From NCBI GenBank assembly GCA_024276595.1, contig JAJRWW010000558.1, forward strand, positions 1 through 7,089: a stretch of 7,089 bases of DNA, read 5' to 3'. Of this stretch, positions 1 to 5,699 are shown piece by piece; the stretch's first letter is position 1; each line of letters starts with the position of its first letter. The notes under the pieces are model-generated. The model worked only from the letters and a program-made list of their open reading frames with translations. It searched no databases and was not told the DNA's origin. The translations under genes and the position numbers were made by a program. The DNA comes from Myxococcota bacterium. GTDB lineage: Bacteria; Myxococcota_A; Polyangia; HGW-17; JAJRWW01.

Positions 1-45
1 CTGCTCACAGCTCCGGTCCGGTGGGACCATTCACCCCACGAATCT

Positions 46-78
46 CCCGACTCCTGGCAGGCTACTGGAGGAGTCGGG
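46..78 (-). terminator. Strong stem-loop beyond the minus-strand gene, possible terminator
   Basis: CCCGACTCCT (46-55) and AGGAGTCGGG (69-78) form a perfect 10-bp stem around a 13-nt loop. Inside the loop CAG (58-60) and CTG (65-67) can add three more pairs. The hairpin lies about 28 nt past the stop of the minus-strand gene, where a transcription end is expected. No T-run follows on either strand, so it is not a classic intrinsic terminator; it could be a 3'-end stabiliser or part of a factor-dependent end. Confidence 0.45.
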
Positions 79-106
79 GCGCGTGCCCTGGCGTCGAGAC
101 TCGGCT

Positions 107-781
107 TCAGGGTGTGGGCCTGCGACGCGGCCGGGAAGGCGCGGGCCTGCGACGATGCAGCCTGGGCAGGCCGACACCTCCAGCTATCCTTGTCACCGTC
201 CTCGACACCATGGGCGACCTCACCTCGAGCATCACGTCCAAGGCCCGCGCGGTCCTGCCGGTCTTGACTCGGTAGCCACGGCGAATCTCTGCCCCTAGCT
301 TTCGCTCCAGGTGCAAGAGCTTCTTGCCGTCGGTCAGTGTGTCTTCCTTGGCCGCGCGCAGGACGCGCCTGATGGCGACCAGCAGCGGGCCGAGATTCGA
401 TCGTCGTCTCAGCCACCGAGCCAGGCCCCTGTCTCCAGTCAGGACCAGGAGGCTCCTGCCGACCAGGCTCGTCTGCTTGCCGATGAAAAAGCCACGCAGG
501 TCGATGGAAACACGCTCACGCCGGTCCTTTGGGTCGGAGCCGGCAGCCGCCGGGACCGACAGCAAGGTCGCCCCGGCTCCAGCGCCCATCCCTGTGGCCG
601 AGACGAGGGCCAGCCTCCCCCAAAACCCCCGCCTGGAGAGGACAGCCGGCGCGCCTGCGCCGGCGCCAGCGCCACCACCTGAGACCAGCTCTGGGCAGGG
701 CCCCGGGGCCAAGTCAGGGTCGATGGGAGGATAGCTCTCGTGCTCGAAGTACTCGCTCACAGGCACCACTGGACGTTTCAC
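107..781 (-). CDS. Small exported protein of unknown function with Tat-like signal
   Basis: I do not recognise this 224-residue protein. GTG at 781 was chosen because GGAGG (793-789) lies 7 nt upstream; the frame is open for 42 more codons but these lie across the leader and promoter. An acidic N-terminus (SEYFEHES, residues 9-16) leads to a Gly/Ala linker (35-44), then SRRGFWG (49-55) followed by a hydrophobic Ala/Gly stretch (about 56-79) ending in AAAG. That looks like a twin-arginine export signal with an unusually long n-region, or a single membrane anchor. The rest (about 85-200) is basic and probably partly helical, with no cysteine or catalytic motif I can name. The tail is Arg/Pro-rich and contains a repeated nine-codon unit. 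An upstream promoter, leader hairpin, RBS and a downstream hairpin all fit a real gene, but no family match supports it, and its codon bias is weaker than in the other genes. Confidence 0.55.
   Translation of the reverse strand: MKRPVVPVSEYFEHESYPPIDPDLAPGPCPELVSGGGAGAGAGAPAVLSRRGFWGRLALVSATGMGAGAGATLLSVPAAAGSDPKDRRERVSIDLRGFFIGKQTSLVGRSLLVLTGDRGLARWLRRRSNLGPLLVAIRRVLRAAKEDTLTDGKKLLHLERKLGAEIRRGYRVKTGRTARALDVMLEVRSPMVSRTVTRIAGGVGLPRLHRRRPAPSRPRRRPTP
116..154 (-). repeat. Short direct repeat in the 3' end of the minus-strand gene
   Basis: GGGCCTGCGACG occurs at 116-127 and again at 143-154, 27 bp apart and in the same frame. On the minus strand both copies encode Arg-Arg-Arg-Pro, so the protein ends in RRRPAPSRP followed by RRRPTP. 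The spacing of exactly nine codons suggests a small in-frame duplication that made the basic tail. Confidence 0.6.
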
Positions 782-801
782 GGGAGAGCCTCCAAGACAA
801 T

Positions 802-823
802 GCCGGCCTCGGATCGAGCCGGC
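802..823 (-). promoter_or_regulatory. 5' leader hairpin of the minus-strand gene
   Basis: GCCGGC at 802-807 pairs with GCCGGC at 818-823, and after one bulged base TCG (809-811) pairs with CGA (815-817) around a 3-nt loop. The nine-pair GC-rich stem would sit at the very 5' end of the mRNA if transcription starts near 825, leaving the RBS at 793-789 free. Such a structure can protect an mRNA from decay or act as a binding or attenuation site; which of these applies cannot be told from sequence. Confidence 0.45.
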
Positions 824-831
824 TTCACGCC

Positions 832-840
832 AATATAGCA
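832..840 (-). promoter_or_regulatory. Extended -10 promoter for the minus-strand gene
   Basis: On the minus strand this reads TGCTATATT: a -10 hexamer TATATT (5 of 6 to TATAAT) preceded by TG at the extended -10 position. No good -35 hexamer is visible 16-18 bp upstream, as is usual for extended -10 promoters. The predicted start near 825 gives a leader of about 45 nt to the GTG at 781. The element is AT-rich in a GC-rich setting, which makes chance less likely. Confidence 0.45.
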
Positions 841-953
841 TCAGAATGGAAATGCGCCATCCTCCAGATGGATCCAGCGCCCGTGGGAGCCCCTGATCCC
901 CACGCACCCGGTCCGGCAGCGCCAGCCCGCCCTGCCCAGTCCTCCTCCCCGAA

Positions 954-983
954 TTGACACCCGGCCAGCCTCTCCACTATGCT
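954..983 (+). promoter_or_regulatory. Sigma-70-type promoter for the Cys-rich lipoprotein gene
   Basis: A perfect -35 hexamer TTGACA (954-959) is followed after 18 bp by TATGCT (978-983), 4 of 6 to the -10 consensus. Transcription would start near 990, about 46 nt before the chosen ATG at 1036. The in-frame ATG at 979 lies inside this -10 element, which argues against it as the start. Confidence 0.5.
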
Positions 984-1035
984 CGATTTATGGCCTTGCA
1001 CTCGCAATGGGATCTACGATGAAAGGGGGCGCCCC

Positions 1036-2778
1036 ATGGCGCTGCGGAGCAGAGAGGGAGTGAACTTGCTGCGGCTGGCCATTGGGCTGGCCATTCTTCT
1101 TGGAGCCTGCGCCGCTGGCTGTGACGGCTGCTCATCATCTTCCGGTGGCTCCTGCCCCTGCTCTGTGGATGAGGACTGCCCCGGGGAGATGCACTGCGGC
1201 GGATGCTGGTGCCAGCCCGACTGCGCCACCAACGCCGACTGCACAGACCCTGCCCTGCCCAACTGCGACCCATCCAGCGGGCGCTGCACGGGCCCGTGCG
1301 AGGACGAGGCCGACTGCCCTCCCCAGTGGCCCAACTGCGGCTCGGATGGGCTCTGCTTTGCCCCCTGCGAGAGCCACGGCGACTGCACCGACCCGGCCCT
1401 GCCCAACTGCCAGCTCGACGACACCGTGGCTCAGCTCGGCCAGTGTCTCCCTCCGTGCGAGGGGGCGGCAGACTGCCCGGGACCCAGCTATCCCAACTGC
1501 GACCCATCCCCAGGGGTCTGCGTTGGGCCATGCTCGGTGAGCGGGGACTGCCCCGAGGAGCTGCCCATCTGCGAGCCGGCCACCGGGCTTTGCCACGAGC
1601 CGGAGTGCGTCGATGACACCGGCTGCAACCCGCCGGTCACGGTCTGCGAGGACTACGAGTGCGTCCCCGGCTGCGAGACCCACGCCGACTGTGCACCAGA
1701 GAGCCGCTGCGATCTGATCACCGCCGGCCACCTGTACCACTGCGAGCCGCGAGACTGCCTGGATGACACCGACTGCAGCCCCCCAACGACGGTGTGCGAC
1801 ACCGACGGTCTGGCAATGGCCGACGGGGGCGGCTACTGTCTCCCGGGGTGCCAGACCTACTACGACTGCGAGATCGGCCATGACTGCGATCCATCCAGCG
1901 GCGCCTGCTCACCCCATGATTACGGGGACATCGGCCAGAGCTGCTCTGGCGGCTGTGACAGCGGCTTCTGTCTCGCCGGCATGGGCAACCTCTGCACCGA
2001 CTTCTGCTGCAAGCAGCACGACTGCCCCCCGGGCTGGGGTTGCCGCCCCTATGACGACTCCACCGGGGGCGGCCACACGGTGGACGTTTGCGTGGTCCTG
2101 GACGCCACCCAGGGGGACGGCCGCTACGGAGATGGCTGCGGCGCAGACTCCGACTGCCGGAGCGACGACTGCTTCGCCAGCGTGTGCGCCGAGTCCTGCT
2201 GCACGCAGTCTGACTGCGAGCACCTGCCGGGCCAGGCATGCCTCCCCACGTCGGGCCGCTCCATCTGCCGGGACGCAGGGACCGGGCTGGACCCCATGGG
2301 CGCACCCGGCTGCGGAACCACCGGCTCCCCTGGCGACTGCCTCTCCAACCTCTGCTACTCGTTCATGATCAACGACACGGGCTGCGCTGGTGACGGAGAC
2401 TGCACCGACCCAGCCTACCCGACCTGCTATGACTACTGGTCGGACGGCACCAACGACTGCGTCCGGGACCAGTGCGTGGACCACTGCTGCTCCCTGGCCG
2501 ACTGCCCGGACTACCAGGGAGACCAGTTCTACTGCGCGAAGGTCGCCTACACCATCGCCGACTACAACGTCTGTCTCAGGTACGCCAGCCCCGGCGCGGG
2601 CCAGCAAGGAGATGCCTGCACCTCGGGCAGCCAGTGTCGCTCCCGCTTCTGCAACGGCGTGTGCAGAGCCAGGTGCTGCACCGACAGCGACTGCACCGAC
2701 CCCGGCTTCCCCAACTGCAAGCTGGAGCAGCACTGGTCTGCGGGCTCCATCCGCTGGGTCAACGTGTGCGTCCCGTGA
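1036..2778 (+). CDS. Cysteine-rich modular lipoprotein
   Basis: A 580-residue protein with about 85 cysteines (roughly 15% of the mature chain). ATG 1036 is chosen because AAAGGGGG lies about 6 nt upstream and a typical lipoprotein signal follows: a basic n-region, LLRLAIGLAILLGAC, lipobox LGAC with the lipidated Cys at residue 25. GTG 1060 in the same frame is an alternative. After a short Ser/Gly linker, residues about 38-294 hold some ten tandem 4-Cys modules of the form C-x5-C-x(5-7)-C-x(4-13)-C, often with the core TDPALPNC or DPSSGxC and joined by xxP-C linkers. From about residue 295 a second pattern appears about four times: G-x-x-C, a spaced Cys, SxxC, then a CC pair and xDC. The chain ends in VNVCVP with no anchor or sorting motif. 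Related Cys-rich repeat proteins are common in Myxococcota; their function is mostly unknown. Disulfide-bonded, surface-exposed or periplasmic location is inferred. Adhesion, a coat or metal binding are possible roles that nothing here decides. Confidence 0.9.
   Translation: MALRSREGVNLLRLAIGLAILLGACAAGCDGCSSSSGGSCPCSVDEDCPGEMHCGGCWCQPDCATNADCTDPALPNCDPSSGRCTGPCEDEADCPPQWPNCGSDGLCFAPCESHGDCTDPALPNCQLDDTVAQLGQCLPPCEGAADCPGPSYPNCDPSPGVCVGPCSVSGDCPEELPICEPATGLCHEPECVDDTGCNPPVTVCEDYECVPGCETHADCAPESRCDLITAGHLYHCEPRDCLDDTDCSPPTTVCDTDGLAMADGGGYCLPGCQTYYDCEIGHDCDPSSGACSPHDYGDIGQSCSGGCDSGFCLAGMGNLCTDFCCKQHDCPPGWGCRPYDDSTGGGHTVDVCVVLDATQGDGRYGDGCGADSDCRSDDCFASVCAESCCTQSDCEHLPGQACLPTSGRSICRDAGTGLDPMGAPGCGTTGSPGDCLSNLCYSFMINDTGCAGDGDCTDPAYPTCYDYWSDGTNDCVRDQCVDHCCSLADCPDYQGDQFYCAKVAYTIADYNVCLRYASPGAGQQGDACTSGSQCRSRFCNGVCRARCCTDSDCTDPGFPNCKLEQHWSAGSIRWVNVCVP
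1237..2718 (+). repeat. Recurring DNA segments in the Cys-module gene
   Basis: Near-identical DNA encoding D-C-T-D-P recurs at 1237, 1381, 2398 and 2689 (gactgcaccgaccc with at most two changes). At 1237 and 1381 the match continues through the codons for ALPNC. The codons for DPSSG recur near 1267 and 1888. Retained nucleotide identity between modules, beyond shared residues, suggests that parts of the array arose by duplication or are kept alike by recombination. Confidence 0.6.
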
Positions 2779-2818
2779 GGGGCCACTGCGGGCAAGCGTC
2801 AGCTCCCCCACTGCCACT

Positions 2819-2830
2819 GCGGCCGGCCGC
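2819..2830. other. 12-bp GC palindrome between convergent genes
   Basis: GCGGCCGGCCGC is a perfect 12-bp palindrome directly next to the stop of the DUF1566 gene (2833-2831) and about 40 bp past the stop of the Cys-rich gene. As a palindrome with no loop it makes a poor hairpin, and no T-run follows on either strand. I see no convincing terminator in the 52-bp gap. Confidence 0.35.
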
Positions 2831-4618
2831 TCAGTCGTTGCGCACACACCGCACTAGCTGCAGCTCATCGAAGGCGTGTATCGATGCGTATCCGTCGGTG
2901 TAGCTGGTAGCCCATGCCTCGTCTGGCGGGAACTGGATGGGAGTGGAGGACCAGAACCACTCGGAGGGAGTGTCCGGAAAGGCCACAACATCTATGGACG
3001 GCTGGAGCCGCCGGTCGTCCACCAGGGTCTGGGTCTCCTTCAGGTTGGGCAGGCGCCAGTCCGTGAGCCCTGCGAGGTCCAGGTCCTCGCAGGTCTGCAG
3101 GGCATCCAGCCAGGTCATTGCTGCGAAGTGGCTCCTCTGCCACACGAGCCCGGTGCCCATGTCGGTCACCGTGGAGGCGTCGAAGACGAAGCGCGGCTCA
3201 GGAGGGACATAGTCGGCCAGCACGCACCTGACCCGGCCGCTGCCGTGGGGGTCGTGGTCGTAGATGAAGCCCAGCTCGAAGCGCACGCCGTAGGCCAGGT
3301 TCAAAAATGGAACCGGAGACGCGGTCCAGAAAAAGTCCGAGGGCGTTCCGGGAAAGGCGTCCAGGTCAATGGTGGGATCCAGGCCGCCAAAGTCCAGAAG
3401 GGACACCAGCTCCATGCGGCTGGGCAGACGCCAGCCATCCAGCCCACCCAGATGGAGGCCCGCGCAGTAGTCCCTGGCCTCCCACCAGTCGAAGCTCTCC
3501 GGGGGCACCGAGCGCTGCCATCGCAGCCCGGTAATTCGGTCAGTGACCACCTCTGAGGCCGCATCATAGTCCATGGCGTTGACCGTGTACTGGGCGTCCT
3601 GCCCGTAGCCCGCCTCTCCCGGGTTCGGGCAGGGGACAACCTGCTGGCCGTCGGAGCAAAAGTCGATGGAAGAGTCCGGCATGGGCCAGGTGGGGTGAAT
3701 GGGATTCACCGCATCTCCCTGACAGCGGTCGGCCATGAGCAGGTGACACTCCACGAGGGCGTCTGGGAGCTCCACCGGGCCGGGGGGCTGCGAGATGTCC
3801 AGCACTCCGTCGGCAAAGCCGGCCTCGTCCAGGTCACGCCAGGCGAAGGCGTCTCGCATGGGGAAGAGCAGGTCCACCGCCAGGGGCTCCGTGCTCCCAT
3901 GGTCCACCACCAGCGGACCGCCCGGGATCGGCACCCGCACCACGAAATCGGTGCCAGTGGTGAAGGCGATTCCGCCCCACTCCGACAGCGTACAGTTGAA
4001 AGGGGTGCTCCCGGGCATGGAGTACTGCTGGCCAAAGGCCGAAAAGGTCGCCACGTATTGACCCTGAGCGCGAATCTGCCCCTGGGAGTCCTCGTGGTTG
4101 GAGAGGGCCATGTCCATCTTCAAGGTGCCGGGGACGGTCATGGGTCCGTGGGCGGTCGCCTCCAGCTCGTAGGTAACGTACGCCAGCTTGAGCCTGATGT
4201 ACCGATAGGTGTCGGCCGGGATGGACCCGGTGTCCACGGTCGCCACGCTGCCCCCTGCCGAGGCGTCCACCTCCACCATTGGAGCCCCGAGGGAGAGCTG
4301 CACCGGCGAGGGATCCTTGTGGGTCCGCATGAGGTCCACGCCCATGACACCGACTGTGATGGCCGTGGGGGTCTGGTAGCTCAGCTCTGGCTGGTGCATG
4401 GGCTCCCACACTCCACAGTCCTGCACAGCCCGGGTGCTGACCGTAAGGCTCACACCGGTGAGCGCGCCGTCACTGTCGGGAGGACTGGCGTCTCGGGATA
4501 CGTTGACGTCCTGGCCGCCATCCTGGTGGCCATTCGCCGGGTTGTCCCCGCAGGCCGCCACTCCCCCCAGGACAAGGAGCAACGACGTCACGTCCAGAAC
4601 CACCAGCAGCTTTCTCAT
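2831..4618 (-). CDS. Lipoprotein with tandem DUF1566 (Lcl C-terminal-like) domains
   Basis: A 595-residue protein. ATG 4618 is chosen because AGGAGG (4629-4624) lies 5 nt upstream and a lipoprotein signal follows (MRKLLVVLDVTSLLLVLGG, lipobox VAAC, lipidated Cys at residue 23); the open frame upstream adds 29 residues with no signal. An Asp-rich linker leads to an N-terminal domain (about 52-290) that looks beta-rich; the stretch PADTYRYIRLKL (134-145) resembles the AGxYxxIRL type of motif in DUF4382-like beta-sandwich domains, a weak similarity. Two DUF1566 domains follow at about 341-466 and 478-592. Each has TGLxWQR, a W..A...C segment, a GL..WRLP motif, P-x-ID, FPxTPSxxFW and a C-terminal RCV. 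The family includes the C-terminal domain of the Legionella collagen-like adhesin Lcl. A surface or outer-membrane binding role is inferred; the ligand is unknown. The gene is convergent with the Cys-rich gene and divergent from the dehydrogenase operon. Confidence 0.9.
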   Translation of the reverse strand: MRKLLVVLDVTSLLLVLGGVAACGDNPANGHQDGGQDVNVSRDASPPDSDGALTGVSLTVSTRAVQDCGVWEPMHQPELSYQTPTAITVGVMGVDLMRTHKDPSPVQLSLGAPMVEVDASAGGSVATVDTGSIPADTYRYIRLKLAYVTYELEATAHGPMTVPGTLKMDMALSNHEDSQGQIRAQGQYVATFSAFGQQYSMPGSTPFNCTLSEWGGIAFTTGTDFVVRVPIPGGPLVVDHGSTEPLAVDLLFPMRDAFAWRDLDEAGFADGVLDISQPPGPVELPDALVECHLLMADRCQGDAVNPIHPTWPMPDSSIDFCSDGQQVVPCPNPGEAGYGQDAQYTVNAMDYDAASEVVTDRITGLRWQRSVPPESFDWWEARDYCAGLHLGGLDGWRLPSRMELVSLLDFGGLDPTIDLDAFPGTPSDFFWTASPVPFLNLAYGVRFELGFIYDHDPHGSGRVRCVLADYVPPEPRFVFDASTVTDMGTGLVWQRSHFAAMTWLDALQTCEDLDLAGLTDWRLPNLKETQTLVDDRRLQPSIDVVAFPDTPSEWFWSSTPIQFPPDEAWATSYTDGYASIHAFDELQLVRCVRND

Positions 4619-4707
4619 GGTAACCTCCTGCCAAGAGCGGCGCTCCCACAGTAGCCGATACCGCTCCCGTGGACAGATCAGTACGCCGAAGTTGCGAGGG
4701 GCCACGA

Positions 4708-4722
4708 TGCAAGGACACGCCC
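4708..4722 (-). promoter_or_regulatory. Possible sigma-54-type promoter for the DUF1566 gene
   Basis: On the minus strand GG (4722-4721) is separated by 10 nt from the GC of TTGCA (4712-4708), matching the invariant GG-N10-GC core and the full -12 box of sigma-54 promoters. The rest of the -24 box is poor. It would give a leader of about 80 nt to the ATG at 4618. Chance occurrence in GC-rich DNA is likely enough that this is only a suggestion. Confidence 0.2.
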
Positions 4723-4740
4723 CTCCCCCACCGGTTGCAG

Positions 4741-4770
4741 AAAAAAACCTTGGTCAGGGGGGCTCCAAGG
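4741..4770 (-). terminator. CCTTGG/CCAAGG inverted repeat with T7 run on the minus strand
   Basis: CCTTGG (4748-4753) and CCAAGG (4765-4770) form a 6-bp stem with an 11-nt loop, and seven A residues (4741-4747) abut it directly. Read on the minus strand this is a hairpin followed by seven T residues, the form of an intrinsic terminator. It would stop antisense transcription from the dehydrogenase operon before it enters the DUF1566 gene. The same repeat overlaps a possible promoter for the operon and could instead be a regulator's operator. Confidence 0.4.
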
Positions 4771-4780
4771 CGGTTATTCT
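4751..4780 (+). promoter_or_regulatory. Possible promoter of the dehydrogenase operon
   Basis: TGGTCA (4751-4756) and TATTCT (4775-4780), each 4 of 6 to consensus, are 18 bp apart. Transcription would start near 4787, about 34 nt before the ATG at 4821. The inverted repeat at 4748-4770 covers the -35 and much of the spacer, so a protein bound there would block RNA polymerase. The 10-bp palindrome ATCCGCGGAT (4791-4800) lies just past the predicted start and is a second candidate operator. Confidence 0.3.
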
Positions 4781-4820
4781 CCGCACCCGAATCCGCGGAT
4801 AGGGAACCAGGAGGCGCGAG

Positions 4821-5699
4821 ATGCAAAGATCCGTGCTGATAGTGGGAGCTGGCGCCATGGGAGCTGGCATCGCCCAGGTGTGCGCCCAGGCGGGCTGGGA
4901 TGTGACCCTGTCGGATGTGGAGCAGCAAGCCTTGGATCGCGCCAGGGGCTCCATGCGCTCCTCCCTGGAGCGCCTGGCTCGCAAGGGTGTCGTCCGGGAG
5001 ACTCCAGGGATAGTGCTGAGGCGAGTGCGCCCCCTCCTGTGGGAGGAGAATGCCCCGGAATCACAGCCCGACCTTACCCTGGCCATCGAGGCCGTGCCCG
5101 AGGACCTGGGGCTGAAGAGGCGGATCCTGGCGGCCCTGGAGACCGCCTGCGGGGCCTGCACGATCATCGCCACCAACACCTCGGGGATCCCCATTACGAC
5201 GCTCTCGGAGGAGCTCACAGAGCCCGGACGAATGCTCGGAATGCACTTTTTCAACCCTCCCGCACTCATGAAGGTGGTGGAGGTTATCCAGGGAGAGCAG
5301 ACCACGTCCGAGACCTTTCAGGCGGCGGCCGAGCTGGTGCGCGAGATGGATCGGGAGCCGGTTCTGGTTCGCCGAGATCTACCGGGCTTCGTGCTCAACC
5401 GCGTCGCCATGACGGCCTCCAACGAGGCCATTCGCCTGGTGCAGGAGGGTGTCGTCACGGCCGAGGACCTGGACCGCGGTGTCCGGGGGGCCTTCGGCTG
5501 GAGAATGGGGCCCCTCGAGACAGTAGACCTGGTGGGTCTGGACGTGGTCCTGGCTGCCCGGGAGGAGATCTTCAGGCGAACGGCAGACCCACGGTTCGAG
5601 CCCCCTGCACTGCTCCGGGATCTCGTGGAGAGGGGCCACCTGGGCCGAAAGACCGGCCGCGGCTTCTTCCGCCACGAGGACGGAAAAGGAGAGGGATAG
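4821..5699 (+). CDS. 3-hydroxyacyl-CoA dehydrogenase
   Basis: This 292-residue, probably cytosolic enzyme oxidises L-3-hydroxyacyl-CoA to 3-ketoacyl-CoA with NAD+, or runs in reverse in butanoate-type pathways. The length matches the single-function Hbd/PaaH type rather than the FadB fusion. AGGAGG (4809-4814) lies 6 nt before the ATG. The Rossmann fold opens with GAGAMGAG (residues 9-16), and Asp32 at the end of the second strand fits NAD+ rather than NADP+. The family's active-site residues are all in place: Ser121 in NTSG, His142 in HFFNP, Glu154 in VVEV and Asn193 in VLNRV. The C-terminal helical domain contains GPLETVDLVGLD (230-241) and LGRKTGRGFF (274-283), both usual for the family. 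It is first in an operon with an acyl-CoA dehydrogenase. Chain-length preference cannot be read from the sequence, so no symbol is given. Confidence 0.95.
   Translation: MQRSVLIVGAGAMGAGIAQVCAQAGWDVTLSDVEQQALDRARGSMRSSLERLARKGVVRETPGIVLRRVRPLLWEENAPESQPDLTLAIEAVPEDLGLKRRILAALETACGACTIIATNTSGIPITTLSEELTEPGRMLGMHFFNPPALMKVVEVIQGEQTTSETFQAAAELVREMDREPVLVRRDLPGFVLNRVAMTASNEAIRLVQEGVVTAEDLDRGVRGAFGWRMGPLETVDLVGLDVVLAAREEIFRRTADPRFEPPALLRDLVERGHLGRKTGRGFFRHEDGKGEG

Noticed and set aside
21..39. GTGGG/CCCAC inverted repeat
   Set aside because: Only a 5-bp stem with a 9-nt loop and no T-run; chance is enough in GC-rich DNA, and the hairpin at 46-78 is far stronger.
21..957. Several plus-strand open frames in the first kilobase
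   Set aside because: They are low-complexity Arg/Pro/Ala/Ser-rich translations opposite the minus-strand gene, without supported RBS or domain.
979..1035. Upstream ATG at 979 as start of the Cys-rich lipoprotein
   Set aside because: It lies within the predicted -10 element and would put 19 extra residues ahead of an otherwise normal lipoprotein signal.
1237..2718. CRISPR or tandem non-coding array suggested by the recurring segments
   Set aside because: Repeats are irregularly spaced, in frame and explained by protein modules; there are no uniform spacers.
1135..2847. Long minus-strand open frames opposite the Cys-rich gene (248 and 312 codons)
   Set aside because: They mirror a GC-rich, repeat-containing gene whose own frame has a signal peptide, lipobox and regular Cys modules. 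The minus translations are Ala/Val/Gly-rich with no domain, and I see no RBS that would favour them.
3695..4654. 319-codon plus-strand open frame
   Set aside because: It is antisense to the DUF1566 lipoprotein, rich in His/Gly/Val with no recognisable domain, and lacks a good RBS.
4619..4705. 29-residue N-terminal extension of the DUF1566 lipoprotein
   Set aside because: The ATG at 4618 has AGGAGG at 5 nt and begins a standard lipoprotein signal peptide; the extension would bury that signal.
4880..5698. In-frame N-terminal extension of the acyl-CoA dehydrogenase
   Set aside because: These 273 codons are a shadow of the 3-hydroxyacyl-CoA dehydrogenase. The translation is Gly/Arg/Pro-rich, and the GTG at 5699 gives a normal family length with an RBS.
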